Positions 9,153-19,129 of a stretch of 64,000 bases of DNA are shown piece after piece. Origin of the DNA: Hyphomicrobiales bacterium (lineage in GTDB: Bacteria; Pseudomonadota; Alphaproteobacteria; Rhizobiales; Beijerinckiaceae); contig JAGXAN010000002.1 of assembly GCA_019075865.1 (NCBI GenBank), positions 124,001-188,000 on the forward strand. Direction: 5' to 3'. A program made the translations under genes and the position numbers. Below the pieces are notes generated by a model. It worked only from the letters and a program-made list of their open reading frames with translations. It searched no databases and was not told where the DNA came from. Each line of letters starts with the position of its first letter. The first letter of the stretch is position 1.

Positions 9153-9962
9153 CTATTTGCCCGCGAGACGATCCGCAAACAGAGCGATCGTGTGCGAATA
9201 CACGTCGGCCTTGTTCCACTGCTGGATCACGCCGAAATTGGCGCTGCCCGGATCCCAACCCTGGCCACGCTGCCACCCGTAGGAATGCAGGTAATTGGCA
9301 GTGGATGCCAAAACATCCGGCACGCTGTGCAGCAGGTTGCGCCCGCCGCCATAATTGACCGCATATTTGAGATAGGAGGAAGGCATGAACTGGGTCTGGC
9401 CCAATTCACCGGCCCAGGCACCACGCATCTGCGACGGGCTCAGATCGCCGCGCTGCACCAACTTCAGTGCATCGATCAATTCGGTCTGGAAATAGGGACT
9501 GCGACGGCAGTCAAAAGCCAGGGTCGCCAGCGCCGGAATGGTTTTGAATTTACCCGTATAGGCACCAAAATCCGTCTCCAGACCCCAAAGCGCGACAATG
9601 ATCGGGGCCGGCACGCCAAACTGGGCTTCGATGCGGTCGAATGTCGGCTTGTATTTGGCGATCAATTGCCGACCCTTGGTCAGGCGATATTTTGAAATCA
9701 TCCGCGACGAAAACTGCTCCAGCGTCTGGTGGAAAACGCCCTGGGCATGGTCATGCCGCGTCACATCGGGGTCCATGGCAACGCCGCTCAGCCCTTCCGA
9801 AATGGCGCGTTGGGATACACCGGCCTGCGCGGCATCGGCCCGGACCTGGCCGAGAAAAGCGTCGAAACCGGCGGGGTTCTGGCAGGTGGCGGCAGAAGCC
9901 GTCCCCACAACCGCGAAGGCTCCCAAAACAACCGCAACAGAAGCACTTTTGAATTTTTGCAT
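9153..9962 (-). CDS. Lytic murein transglycosylase, MltB/SLT_2 type
   Basis: A 269-residue secreted enzyme that cleaves the MurNAc-GlcNAc bond of peptidoglycan, leaving 1,6-anhydro ends. I use the ATG at 9962 because it gives a Sec signal peptide (MQKFKSASVAVVLGAFAVVG, cleavage near ASAA). The longer open frame upstream has no homology. The catalytic Glu is E129 in ALWGLETDFG, followed by YFQTELIDALKLVQRG, AGELGQTQFMPSSYLKYAV and the HSYGWQRGQGW segment of the family. The protein stops right after the catalytic domain, so it has no C-terminal peptidoglycan-binding domain, unlike many alphaproteobacterial members of around 400 residues. There is no lipobox, so it should be soluble in the periplasm. 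Confidence 0.92.
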   Translation of the reverse strand: MQKFKSASVAVVLGAFAVVGTASAATCQNPAGFDAFLGQVRADAAQAGVSQRAISEGLSGVAMDPDVTRHDHAQGVFHQTLEQFSSRMISKYRLTKGRQLIAKYKPTFDRIEAQFGVPAPIIVALWGLETDFGAYTGKFKTIPALATLAFDCRRSPYFQTELIDALKLVQRGDLSPSQMRGAWAGELGQTQFMPSSYLKYAVNYGGGRNLLHSVPDVLASTANYLHSYGWQRGQGWDPGSANFGVIQQWNKADVYSHTIALFADRLAGK

Positions 9963-10102
9963 GGGCGTCAATTCCTCAGGTAAAATTAGGCAATTATGGC
10001 GGCAATTCATAGCACCGCGTTGGACAGACTGGCAAGAACGCTTGCGATCCATAATTGCCAGGCATGAATGCAATGGAACTTTCAAGCATGTCTGCACATT
10101 GC

Positions 10103-10143
10103 ATTTGTGACAAATATGGCGCGATGGTTGCTTGATTTGTGAC
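10103..10143. promoter_or_regulatory. Candidate operator repeats in the mltB-type / efflux divergent region
   Basis: A perfect palindrome, ATTTGTGACAAAT (10103-10115), is followed 32 bp later by the half-site ATTTGTGAC (10135-10143), about three helix turns apart on the same face. They lie about 90-130 bp before the first efflux gene, where a regulator controlling a drug-efflux operon would be expected to bind. A related TCACATTTGTGA palindrome occurs right after the outer-membrane factor gene (11660-11671). The binding protein is unknown. Confidence 0.4.
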
Positions 10144-10231
10144 GGCTTGGCGTGACAATTGCCAGATGAATTTGAAGGTGTCATACGATTCTGTGAATAT
10201 AAAGCAATAGTAATTCAAACGGTGGTCGCAA

Positions 10232-11659
10232 TTGCACGTGCATTGGCTGAAAATCAGGGTGCTTTGTCTGTTGCCTTTCGGGCTGACGTTGGCCGGTTGT
10301 GTGCCACAACTCACTGAAGTTGCAATCAATCCGGACATCCCAGCGCATTTTGAGGGGGTGAAGGCCAACCAACGGGCCGTGAACCTGAATGCGGATTGGT
10401 GGCGCAATTTCCATCTGCCGGAATTGAGCCGAATCGCCAAGGAAACGCTTGAGAGCAATTTCGATATTGCCGTGGCGCAGGCGCAGATCGAGCAGGCGGA
10501 AGCCGCCGCGCGGTTGGCAGGCGTGCCACTTTTGCCGTCGGCCACATTGACCAGCAATGTAACCCATTCAAAATCCTCCAATTTTGACTCATCCAGGAGC
10601 GCCGGCGAGCAAACGGTGCATGATCTGGGCCTCAGCGCCAGCTATGAAATCGACTTTTGGGGCAAAAATCGCGCGGCGGCGCGGGCAGGGGCTGAAAACC
10701 TCCTTGCCAGCCAATATGACGCGCAAATCATAAGGTTGTCGTCGCTGGCTGCAGCCGCAAACGGCTATTTTCAGGTGCTGGCGTCGCGCCAGCGCATCGC
10801 ATTGGCGCAGGCCAACATCAAGGATGCCAGCTCGGTTCTGCGCCTGATTCAGCAGCGCGTGGCGGTCGGCACGGCAACCGGGCTGAATGTCGCCCAGCAG
10901 CAAAACCTTGTGGATAATCTGCGCGCGAGCATTCCGCCATTGCAATTGAGCGCAAGCCAGAATGTGTCGGCCCTCGCTTTGCTGACGGGACGCCCGCCCG
11001 AGCGGTTCAGCGCCAAGGGGGCGCGTCTGTCTGCGGCGCATTTGCCATCCATCGCACCGGGGCTTCCGTCGCGCCTGCTGGCACGCCGCCCGGATATTGA
11101 GGCAGCAGAGGCGCAACTGGAGGCCGCTTCCGCCAATCTGGCTTCGGCACGGGCGGCATTTTTCCCCAGCATACAACTCACCGCCTCGGGTGGTTTCCAG
11201 AGTTTTGCGCTCAATACCTTGCTTGACCCCAAAAACACTTTCTATTCGCTGGCGGCCGGGCTGACCCAGCCGATCTTTGACAATGGCAAGCTGCAAGCGA
11301 CATTCGACCAGACATTGGGCAACAATCACCAATTGCTGGCCAATTATCACAAGGTGGTGGTCTCCGCCTTCACCGATGTCGACAAGGCGCTGGCCTCGGT
11401 GCGCTATCTGGCGGCGCAGGAGGCATTACAGCGCCGTTCGCTGGCCAGCGCGCGCACCGCCTATGATTTGTCACGCAAGCAATTGCTGGAAGGCACGATT
11501 GATCTGGTGACCTTGCTCAATACGCAAACCGCCGTTTATCAGGCGCAGGATGCATTGGTGCAAACACGTCTTGGACGGTTGCAGGCGGTGGTCAGCCTCT
11601 ACCAGGCGCTGGGTGGCGGTTGGGAAGGCCCGGAACTGGCCAAGGTAACCATGCAATAG
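10232..11659 (+). CDS. RND efflux outer membrane factor, NodT family lipoprotein
   Basis: A 475-residue outer-membrane channel of the TolC superfamily. The N-terminus has a lipoprotein signal with lipobox LAGC (Cys near residue 23), as in OprM/NodT proteins. The body shows two OEP repeats, each with the long periplasmic helices, e.g. ISYEIDFWGKNRAAARAG-type residues near 135-150 (SYEIDFWGKNRAAARAG) and AARRPDIEAAEAQLEAAS-like LLARRPDIEAAEAQLEAASA near 288. TLLNTQTAVYQAQDALVQTR near the end is also diagnostic. The start is TTG at 10232; a GTG two codons later is an alternative. It is the first gene of a four-gene efflux operon, separated by 66 bp from the adaptor gene. Confidence 0.92.
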   Translation: MHVHWLKIRVLCLLPFGLTLAGCVPQLTEVAINPDIPAHFEGVKANQRAVNLNADWWRNFHLPELSRIAKETLESNFDIAVAQAQIEQAEAAARLAGVPLLPSATLTSNVTHSKSSNFDSSRSAGEQTVHDLGLSASYEIDFWGKNRAAARAGAENLLASQYDAQIIRLSSLAAAANGYFQVLASRQRIALAQANIKDASSVLRLIQQRVAVGTATGLNVAQQQNLVDNLRASIPPLQLSASQNVSALALLTGRPPERFSAKGARLSAAHLPSIAPGLPSRLLARRPDIEAAEAQLEAASANLASARAAFFPSIQLTASGGFQSFALNTLLDPKNTFYSLAAGLTQPIFDNGKLQATFDQTLGNNHQLLANYHKVVVSAFTDVDKALASVRYLAAQEALQRRSLASARTAYDLSRKQLLEGTIDLVTLLNTQTAVYQAQDALVQTRLGRLQAVVSLYQALGGGWEGPELAKVTMQ

Positions 11660-11725
11660 TCACATTTGTGAGCCCAGAACTGATGCAATTCCGCTTTTGA
11701 CGAAACCATTTGAAATAGAAACACC

Positions 11726-12898
11726 ATGAAGAAAATTGGCCGTCTCGCTTTACAATTAGTGTTTCTTGCCGTGCTGGCCGCTGCGGTATTTTTGGTGTTT
11801 CACGCGCCGGTCAACCAGACCAAGCCGGCCACCAATCCGCGCGGCGCGAAATCCGCAGCCGGCGGGCCGCCCCCCAACATTCTGGCGGCGTCTGCCAGCC
11901 TGGCCGATGTGCCGGTATATATCACCGCCGTCGGCACAGTGACGGCGCTCAATACCGTTGCTGTGCGTGCGCAGGTGGACGGGAAATTGCTAAGCGTGGA
12001 CCTAAAGGAAGGCCAGGACGTGAAAAAGGGCGACGTGCTCGCCACCATAGACCCGGCCACCTTTCAGGCTACTTATGACCAGGCGGTCGCCAAACGCGCA
12101 CAGGACGCCGCAACTTACGCCAATGCGCAAAAGGATTTGGCGCGTTACACAAGGCTTGCCGCCGAAAGCGCGGGCACCAAGCAGCAGGCGGACACGCAAG
12201 CGGCACTGGTCACCCAGCTTGCCGCGCAGCTTAAGTCGGATGATGCCGCCATTGAAAGCGCCAAGGCAACCTTGAGCTACACCAAGATTGTGGCACCCAT
12301 CAGTGGCCGGCTCGGCCTGTTGAATACAACGGTTGGCAATCAGATCCATGCCTCCGACGCCACGCCGCTGGTGACCATTACGCAGATCAAACCGATTGCC
12401 GTAGTGTTCAATGCGCCGCAGCAGCAATTGCCCAACATCATGGCTGCCGTAAAGCGGGGCGATGCCAAGGTCGAGGTGTCGCTGTCTGAAGGCGGCGAGA
12501 GCGTCGACATCGGTAATCTCGACGTGATTGACAACCAGATTGACCCGACCACTGGCACAGTCAAACTCAAGGCGGAATTTCCAAATGCCAACCTGTCGCT
12601 TTGGCCGGGTGCATTCGTCAATGTGCGTTTGTTGGTCAAGACCCTGCCGCAAGTCATCCAATTGCCGGACAGCGTCTTGCAGCATGGCCCGGACGGAACA
12701 TTCGTCTATGTGGTGAATGACAGTGCGGTCAAGATCCGGCCAGTCAAGGTCGCTTACGAAACCGAAACCAACGTCGTCCTCTCCGAAGGCGTCAAGCCCG
12801 GCGAAATGGTGGTGACTTCCGGTTTTGCGCAATTGTCGGATGGCACCAAGGTTAAGCTCTCCCAACCCGAATCCAGTACGAAAAAGCCGCCAGCATGA
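11726..12898 (+). CDS. RND efflux periplasmic adaptor (MdtA-like membrane fusion protein)
   Basis: A 390-residue membrane fusion protein linking inner-membrane pump and outer-membrane channel. The N-terminal segment (residues ~6-27) is a membrane anchor or uncleaved signal. The lipoyl half-motifs are VRAQVDGKLLSVDLKEGQ near 78 and TKIVAPISGRLGLLNTTVGN near 190, flanking a coiled-coil hairpin (DAATYANAQKDLARYTRL and following). A beta-barrel domain follows with TGTVKLKAEFPNANLSLWPG. The last bases overlap the start of the first pump gene (ATGA at 12895-12898), so the two are translated together. It resembles MdtA of the MdtABC system, the setting in which two different pump subunits share one adaptor. 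Confidence 0.93.
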   Translation: MKKIGRLALQLVFLAVLAAAVFLVFHAPVNQTKPATNPRGAKSAAGGPPPNILAASASLADVPVYITAVGTVTALNTVAVRAQVDGKLLSVDLKEGQDVKKGDVLATIDPATFQATYDQAVAKRAQDAATYANAQKDLARYTRLAAESAGTKQQADTQAALVTQLAAQLKSDDAAIESAKATLSYTKIVAPISGRLGLLNTTVGNQIHASDATPLVTITQIKPIAVVFNAPQQQLPNIMAAVKRGDAKVEVSLSEGGESVDIGNLDVIDNQIDPTTGTVKLKAEFPNANLSLWPGAFVNVRLLVKTLPQVIQLPDSVLQHGPDGTFVYVVNDSAVKIRPVKVAYETETNVVLSEGVKPGEMVVTSGFAQLSDGTKVKLSQPESSTKKPPA

Positions 12899-15800
12899 AC
12901 GTATCTTCGCTTTTCATCCACCGTCCGATCGCCACAGCCCTGCTGGCATTGGCGGTGTTGATGGGAGGGTGGCTGGGCTATACGCTTCTGCCGATTTCAG
13001 CTCTCCCGCAGGTGGATTTCCCGACCATCGTGGTCACCACGCAATTGCCGGGGGCCAACCCGGACACGATGGCCAGCCTGATCACGGCACCGCTGGAGCG
13101 CCAACTTGGCCAAATTGCATCCTTGACGACAATGACCTCGTCAAGCGCCTATGGCATCAGCCAGGTGACACTGCAATTTGACCTCTCCCGCGATATTGAT
13201 GCCGCCGCGCAGGATGTGCAGGCCGCTATTCAGTCGGCGGGCTCCACGCTGCCGCGTGGCCTGCCTTATCCTCCGGTATATTCCAAGGTCAATCCGGCCG
13301 ATTCAGCGATTTTGACGGTGGCCTTGACCTCGCCCGCCATTTCAGTTCGGCAGTTGAGCGACATCGCCGACACCATCATGAGCCAGCGCCTCAGCCAGGT
13401 CGCGGGTGTGGGGCGCGTCGCCATTCAGGGCGGTGTGCGCCCGGCGGTACGGATTCAGGCTGATCTCTCCCGTCTCGCCAGCTATGGCCTTAGTCTTGAA
13501 GACTTGCGCGTTGCACTGGTGGCCGCCAATGTCGCGGGCCCCAAGGGCTATATCGACGGCCCCTCACAGGCCTTTACCATCGCCGCCAATGACCAGATCG
13601 ATCAGGCCAACGGCTATAAAAAGGTCGTGGTCGCCTACAAGAACAGCGCGCCGGTGCGGGTGCAGGACGTCGCCGATGTCGTGGACGGGCTGGAGAACAA
13701 CCGCATTGGCGCAACCTATCACGGCAAACCGGCGGTCATCATCGGCATTCAGCGCCAGCCCGGTGCCAATGTGGTGGAAACCGTGCGGCGCGTGCGGGCC
13801 GAATTGCCTAAATTGAAGCAGTCCATGCCCTCGGATGTACAGATGGACATTGTGCAGGATCGCACCACCACCATCGAAGCCTCCATCCATGATGTGCAAT
13901 TCACGCTGGTCATTAGCGTGCTTCTGGTTGTGCTTGTGGTGTTTTTGTTTTTGCGCACGGTGCGCGCCACCCTCATTGCCGGCGTCGCGCTGCCTTTGTC
14001 GCTGATTGCCACCTTCGGCGTGATGTGGTTTGCCGGCTTCAGCCTCGATAACCTCTCGCTGATGGCGCTCACCATCGGCACCGGTTTTGTGGTCGATGAC
14101 GCCATTGTCATGATCGAGAATATCGCGCGCCATATCGAGGATGGGGAGAAGCCCTTTGCCGCAGCGCTGGCCGGTGCGCGCGAAATTGGCTTCACGGTCA
14201 TATCGCTTACCGTTTCGCTGATTGCGGTTTTCATCCCCCTGCTGTTCATGTCCGGCATTGTCGGCCGCATGTTTCGTGAATTTGCCCTTACCCTGACCAT
14301 TGCCGTGATTGTTTCGGCGATCGTATCGCTGACCGTGACGCCGATGATGTGCGCGTGGATTTTGAAATCGCGCTCGGAGGCAAGCAAAAACAGGCAAGGC
14401 ATGGCGTCACGCCTGATCGACGCTACGATGGAGCGCTACCGTCGCAGCCTGATCTGGGTTTTGGCGCATGAAGCCCTGATGCTGCTCATAATAGTGGGCA
14501 CGCTCGCAGCGACCATTTTGCTCTATACCGTCATCCCGAAGGGGTTCCTGCCATCGCAGGACACCGGGGTTATCACAGCGGTCGGCGAGGCCGATCCGGC
14601 GGTATCCTTCGCCGAGGTACAAAAGCGGCAAAACGCTGTGGCGGAACTTTTGCGCAAGGACCCCGCCGTGGATAGCGTGGTGGCGATTGTTGGCGTTGGC
14701 ACGGTGAATGCCACGACCAATGCCGGAGCCTTGACGATTGTGCTGAAGGCGCGCGACCAGCGGGCACTTTCGGCAGATGCCCTGATCCCCAGATTGCAGA
14801 CCATTGCCCGCGAGGTGCCAGGAATCGTCATGACGTTCCAGAGTTTGCAGGATGTGCAGATTTCCACACGCAGCAGCCGCGCGCGGTTCCAATACACCTT
14901 GCTTGGGGTGGACCAAAACGAGGTCAATCTCTGGTCGGCCAAACTGGTTGCAGCCCTGCGCGATAGCCCGGATTTGCAGGATGTGGGATCTGAATCGCAA
15001 AATGGCGGGCGACGACTGAACGTGAATGTAGATCGCGCGGCGGCTGGGCGGCTCGGTGTCTCCATGCAAGCGGTCAGCGACACGCTGAATGATGCCTTCG
15101 GCCAGCGCCAGATTTCCACCATTTATGCGCAGACCAACCAATACCGGGTTATTCTGGAGGCGCAGCCCCGCTACCAGACCGATCCCCGCGCCTTGAATGC
15201 CATTTACGTAGCCGGCACCAATGCGGTGCAGGTGCCTTTGTCGTCCTTCACAAAGGTCGTCAGCACCACCGCGCCGCTTGCCATTGGCCATGAAGAGCAA
15301 TTCCCGGCCGATACCATAAGCTTCAACCTGCCTGAGACCGGCTCATTAGGCGCCGCCGAAGCCGCCATTCTGCAGGCGAGCAACGCCATTGGCATGCCTG
15401 CCTCGATTACGGGCAGCTATTCCGGCGACGCTGCCGAATTTGCAACCTCGCTGGCCAGCGAACCCATTTTGATCGTCGCCGCCATCATTGCCATTTATAT
15501 CGTGCTGGGCGTTCTGTACGAAAGCGCCATTCACCCGATCACCATTCTGTCGACGCTGCCGTCGGCGGGCGTGGGTGCCTTGTTGGCGCTCATGCTGTTT
15601 GGTCAGGAACTGTCGCTGATCGCTTTGATCGGCATTGTGTTGCTGATGGGTATCGTCAAGAAAAACGCCATCATGATGATTGACTTCGCTTTGGAGGCGG
15701 AGCGCGTCGAAGGCTTGTCGCCGCGTGACTCGATAGTCAAGGCTTGCCTCTTGCGCTTTCGCCCGATCATGATGACAACCCTTGCGGCTCTGTTCGGCGC

Positions 15801-16020
15801 CCTGCCTTTGGCGCTGGGGCATGGTGTTGGTTCCGAGCTGCGCATTCCGCTGGGCATCACCATCATCGGCGGCCTGTTGCTCAGCCAGTTGATCACCCTG
15901 TTCACCACGCCTGTCATGTATTTGCTTATGGAACAAGTGCGCCAGCGCTTTGCCCTCAATCCTGAAATGGAGCCCGGCCACGGCACCAGCGAGCCGATGA
16001 AATCAAAGGCGGCGGAGTAG
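12895..16020 (+). CDS. RND multidrug efflux permease, MdtB-like
   Basis: A 1041-residue inner-membrane proton-driven transporter of the HAE1 family. It starts with the typical NVSSLFIHRPIATALLALAV, has two sets of six membrane segments, and two large periplasmic loops. The proton-relay helix reads GTGFVVDDAIVMIENIARH near residue 397, with the two Asp residues required for transport. The second half repeats GVLYESAIHPITILSTLPSA near 868 and IGIVLLMGIVKKNAIMMIDF. It overlaps the adaptor gene and is four bases from the next pump gene. It and the following protein are clearly paralogous but different, the arrangement of MdtB/MdtC, which form a heterotrimer. Substrates cannot be read from sequence. 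Confidence 0.95.
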   Translation: MNVSSLFIHRPIATALLALAVLMGGWLGYTLLPISALPQVDFPTIVVTTQLPGANPDTMASLITAPLERQLGQIASLTTMTSSSAYGISQVTLQFDLSRDIDAAAQDVQAAIQSAGSTLPRGLPYPPVYSKVNPADSAILTVALTSPAISVRQLSDIADTIMSQRLSQVAGVGRVAIQGGVRPAVRIQADLSRLASYGLSLEDLRVALVAANVAGPKGYIDGPSQAFTIAANDQIDQANGYKKVVVAYKNSAPVRVQDVADVVDGLENNRIGATYHGKPAVIIGIQRQPGANVVETVRRVRAELPKLKQSMPSDVQMDIVQDRTTTIEASIHDVQFTLVISVLLVVLVVFLFLRTVRATLIAGVALPLSLIATFGVMWFAGFSLDNLSLMALTIGTGFVVDDAIVMIENIARHIEDGEKPFAAALAGAREIGFTVISLTVSLIAVFIPLLFMSGIVGRMFREFALTLTIAVIVSAIVSLTVTPMMCAWILKSRSEASKNRQGMASRLIDATMERYRRSLIWVLAHEALMLLIIVGTLAATILLYTVIPKGFLPSQDTGVITAVGEADPAVSFAEVQKRQNAVAELLRKDPAVDSVVAIVGVGTVNATTNAGALTIVLKARDQRALSADALIPRLQTIAREVPGIVMTFQSLQDVQISTRSSRARFQYTLLGVDQNEVNLWSAKLVAALRDSPDLQDVGSESQNGGRRLNVNVDRAAAGRLGVSMQAVSDTLNDAFGQRQISTIYAQTNQYRVILEAQPRYQTDPRALNAIYVAGTNAVQVPLSSFTKVVSTTAPLAIGHEEQFPADTISFNLPETGSLGAAEAAILQASNAIGMPASITGSYSGDAAEFATSLASEPILIVAAIIAIYIVLGVLYESAIHPITILSTLPSAGVGALLALMLFGQELSLIALIGIVLLMGIVKKNAIMMIDFALEAERVEGLSPRDSIVKACLLRFRPIMMTTLAALFGALPLALGHGVGSELRIPLGITIIGGLLLSQLITLFTTPVMYLLMEQVRQRFALNPEMEPGHGTSEPMKSKAAE

Positions 16021-16024
16021 GGCG

Positions 16025-19000
16025 ATGGGCTTCTTCCAGATATTCATCCACCGACCGATTGGCACAGTTCTCCTGGCCATTGGCCTGTTTTTGACCGGGG
16101 TTCTGGCTTATTTCCAATTGCCGGTCGCCAGCTTGCCCTCCGTTGACCTGCCCATCATTTTTGTCTCGGCGAGCCGTGCCGGTGCCGACCCGCAAACCAT
16201 GGCGGCAACGGTGGCCGCGCCGCTGGAGCGTTATCTGGGGACCATCGCGGGCATAACCGAAATGACCTCGACCTCCTCGCTGGGAAATTCGCGCATCATT
16301 TTGCAGTTTGACCTGAGCCGCAACGTAGTCGCCGCCGCTCGTGACGTTCAGGCTGCGCTCAACAATGCCGCGACCGATTTGCCGTCCGATCTGCCGACCC
16401 TGCCGGTTTCGCGCAAGATCAATCCCAATGCCGCGCCGGTTCTCATTCTGGCGCTGACTTCCAAAAACATCTCGGCTTCTGCCCTGTACGATGTAGCCGA
16501 CAGCGTGTTGGCACAGCGCATTGCCCAGGTAAAAGGCGTGGCGCAGGTCAGCGTCACCGGCGCGCAGCAACCGGCCATTCGCGTGACCCTCGACCCCGCC
16601 CGCCTCGCCGCCATGGCCGTCACCACCGATCAGGTGCGCACCACCATCGTCAATGCCAATTCACTCGGCCCCCTGGGTGCGCTGGATGGCGTGAACCAAC
16701 AATTGACGATCGGTTCGGATGCGCAACTTCTGCAACCGCAGGATTATGAAAACCTGGTTGTCAAAAATTCCAAAGGCGTGTCCGTGCGACTTGGCGATAT
16801 CGCAACCATAGCCCAGGGCGTGCGGTCCACCCGCAGTTACGGCACCTTTAACGGGCAACCTTCCGTGGTTCTGCTCATAACCCAGCAGGCCGGTGCCAAT
16901 GTCATAGATACGGTGAATGGGGTGAAAAACCTGCTGCCCACCCTTCAGCGGTTCATTCCGGCGGGTGTGGATGTTTCAGTGCTCAATGATCGCACCGTGC
17001 TGATCCGCTCTAGCATTACCGATATGGAAATCACGATTTTGATAACCGTGGCGCTGGTGATGCTGGTGATATTTCTGTTCTTGCGGCGTGTGATCCCGAC
17101 GTTGGCAGCCGGCATCACCGTGCCGCTGGCACTGGCGGGCACTTGCAGCCTGATGCTGGCTGCCGGGTTCACACTCGATAACCTGTCGCTGATGGCTCTG
17201 GCAGTATCCGTGGGCTTTGTCGTCGATGACGCCATTGTCATCATTGAGAATGTCGAAAGCAAGCTGGCGCTGGGCATGACGCCAATGCAGGCCGCCATTC
17301 AGGGGACCCGGCAAATCGGCTTCACGGTGCTGTCCATTTCGATTTCGCTATTTGCCGCCTTCATTCCCCTGCTGTTTCTGGGCGGCATCATGGGCAAGTT
17401 CTTCCGCGAATTTGCGGTAACGCTCACTTTTGCCATTGGCATTTCAACGATGGTTTCGCTGACGTTGACGCCGACCATCTGTGCCCACCTGATCCGGCGC
17501 GAAGAAAACATGATCCGCAACGGGTTTGACCGCGTCTTCGAGCACAGTCTGGAATGGGTGATCCGCCATTACCTTTCGAGTTTGCGCCGCGTCATCGGTC
17601 ATCCGTTTTTGACGATGATGACGCTGGTTGCGGCGGTAGCATTGACCGTTGGCATGTTCCGGCTGGTGCCCAAGGGCGCGTTTCCGCAGGTCGAGACCGG
17701 TTTGATTACAGCCCACACGCAAGCCAATACGGACATTTCCTTCCCGGCCATGCTGAAATTGCAGAAAAGTGTGGCCGACATCATTGGCAAGGACCCGGCT
17801 GTTGATGGCTATTCATCGTCCATCGACACCTCCGCTTTTTCCAGTTCGGTCAATCAGGGCCGGATGTTCATCAACCTGAAATCGCCGGACGCGCGCGGCG
17901 GCCTCACCGTCACGCAGGTGATTGGCCGTCTGCGCAAGAAATTGTCGCATCTCATTGGCATTCAGACGTTTCTGGTGCCAGCCAATGCCTTTGGCGGCGG
18001 TGGGCGTGCGGCCAATTCCCAATACCAGTTCACATTGTGGGACGCCGATTTCAATGAATTGGTCACATCTAGCCGAAAAGTGGTCGATGCGCTGAAATCC
18101 CAGTCGATCCTGCAGGACGTCAACACCGACCGCAACAGCAATGGCTTGCAGGCCACCGTCAATATTGATCGCATTGCCGCCGCACGACTTGGCGTATCCA
18201 TCACCAATATTGATACAGCCCTCAACAACGCCTTCTCGCAGCGTCAGATTTCGACGCTCTACAACCCGCGCAATCAATATACTGTGGTGCTGGAGGTCAA
18301 CGCCCAGTCGCGCAAGGGGCCGGCGGATTTATCGCGCATCTTCGTGCCCGGTGCCAATGGCGTGCAAGTGCCCCTCACCAGCGTTGCAAGTCTCACGACC
18401 GATCTGGCCCCTCTCGAAGTCAATCACCAGGGTCAGTTTCCGGCCATTACCATATCCTATGCGCTAAAATCGGACTCGGATATGGAAGCCGCAACCAATG
18501 TCATCGTCAATACGGTGGCCAGCCTGCATCTGCCCACAGGCGTGCATACCCAGTTCGCCGGCGATGCGCAGGATTTTATTGCGCAGAAATCCGACGCGCC
18601 GCTCCTGGTTGCCGCTGCCCTGATCTCGATTTATCTGGTTCTGGGCATTCTGTATGAGAGCCTCATCCATCCGCTGACCATTCTATCGACGCTGCCATCG
18701 GCTGCCCTTGGTGCCTTGCTCGCCATATGGCTGTCCGGCACCACTTTGTCGATCATTTCCCTGATCGGCATCATCTTGCTGATCGGCATCGTCAAAAAGA
18801 ATGGCATCATGCTGGTGGATTTTGCCATCCACGCCAAACGTGAAGGTCAAACCGACCCAAAAGAGGCGATCATTTCCGCCTGCAAAGAGCGCTTCCGCCC
18901 AATTTTGATGACGACTTTGGCCTCCTTGCTTGGGGCGCTGCCGCTGATCCTTGCCTCGGGGCCCGGCTATGAATTGCGCCGCCCGCTGGGCATTACCATT

Positions 19001-19129
19001 GCGGGTGGCTTGCTGGTGTCGCAGGTGCTGACCCTTTATACGACCCCGGTCACCTATCTGTTGCTGGATCGTCTCAGCCAGTGGCGGATCAGCCAGCTTT
19101 GGCGTCGGTCACGGCCGGTGGTAAATTAG
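16025..19129 (+). CDS. RND multidrug efflux permease, MdtC-like
   Basis: A 1034-residue second pump subunit of the HAE1 family, starting GFFQIFIHRPIGTVLLAIGL. The proton-relay helix VSVGFVVDDAIVIIENVESK (near residue 394) keeps both Asp residues. The C-terminal half has GILYESLIHPLTILSTLPSA and IGIILLIGIVKKNGIMLVDF. It is the last gene of the efflux operon. Its stop codon shares bases with the stop codon of the convergent regulator gene (19126-19129), so there is no room for a dedicated terminator between them and the transcripts may run into each other. By analogy with MdtBC it should assemble with the preceding pump, though an independent homotrimer is possible. Confidence 0.95.
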   Translation: MGFFQIFIHRPIGTVLLAIGLFLTGVLAYFQLPVASLPSVDLPIIFVSASRAGADPQTMAATVAAPLERYLGTIAGITEMTSTSSLGNSRIILQFDLSRNVVAAARDVQAALNNAATDLPSDLPTLPVSRKINPNAAPVLILALTSKNISASALYDVADSVLAQRIAQVKGVAQVSVTGAQQPAIRVTLDPARLAAMAVTTDQVRTTIVNANSLGPLGALDGVNQQLTIGSDAQLLQPQDYENLVVKNSKGVSVRLGDIATIAQGVRSTRSYGTFNGQPSVVLLITQQAGANVIDTVNGVKNLLPTLQRFIPAGVDVSVLNDRTVLIRSSITDMEITILITVALVMLVIFLFLRRVIPTLAAGITVPLALAGTCSLMLAAGFTLDNLSLMALAVSVGFVVDDAIVIIENVESKLALGMTPMQAAIQGTRQIGFTVLSISISLFAAFIPLLFLGGIMGKFFREFAVTLTFAIGISTMVSLTLTPTICAHLIRREENMIRNGFDRVFEHSLEWVIRHYLSSLRRVIGHPFLTMMTLVAAVALTVGMFRLVPKGAFPQVETGLITAHTQANTDISFPAMLKLQKSVADIIGKDPAVDGYSSSIDTSAFSSSVNQGRMFINLKSPDARGGLTVTQVIGRLRKKLSHLIGIQTFLVPANAFGGGGRAANSQYQFTLWDADFNELVTSSRKVVDALKSQSILQDVNTDRNSNGLQATVNIDRIAAARLGVSITNIDTALNNAFSQRQISTLYNPRNQYTVVLEVNAQSRKGPADLSRIFVPGANGVQVPLTSVASLTTDLAPLEVNHQGQFPAITISYALKSDSDMEAATNVIVNTVASLHLPTGVHTQFAGDAQDFIAQKSDAPLLVAAALISIYLVLGILYESLIHPLTILSTLPSAALGALLAIWLSGTTLSIISLIGIILLIGIVKKNGIMLVDFAIHAKREGQTDPKEAIISACKERFRPILMTTLASLLGALPLILASGPGYELRRPLGITIAGGLLVSQVLTLYTTPVTYLLLDRLSQWRISQLWRRSRPVVN

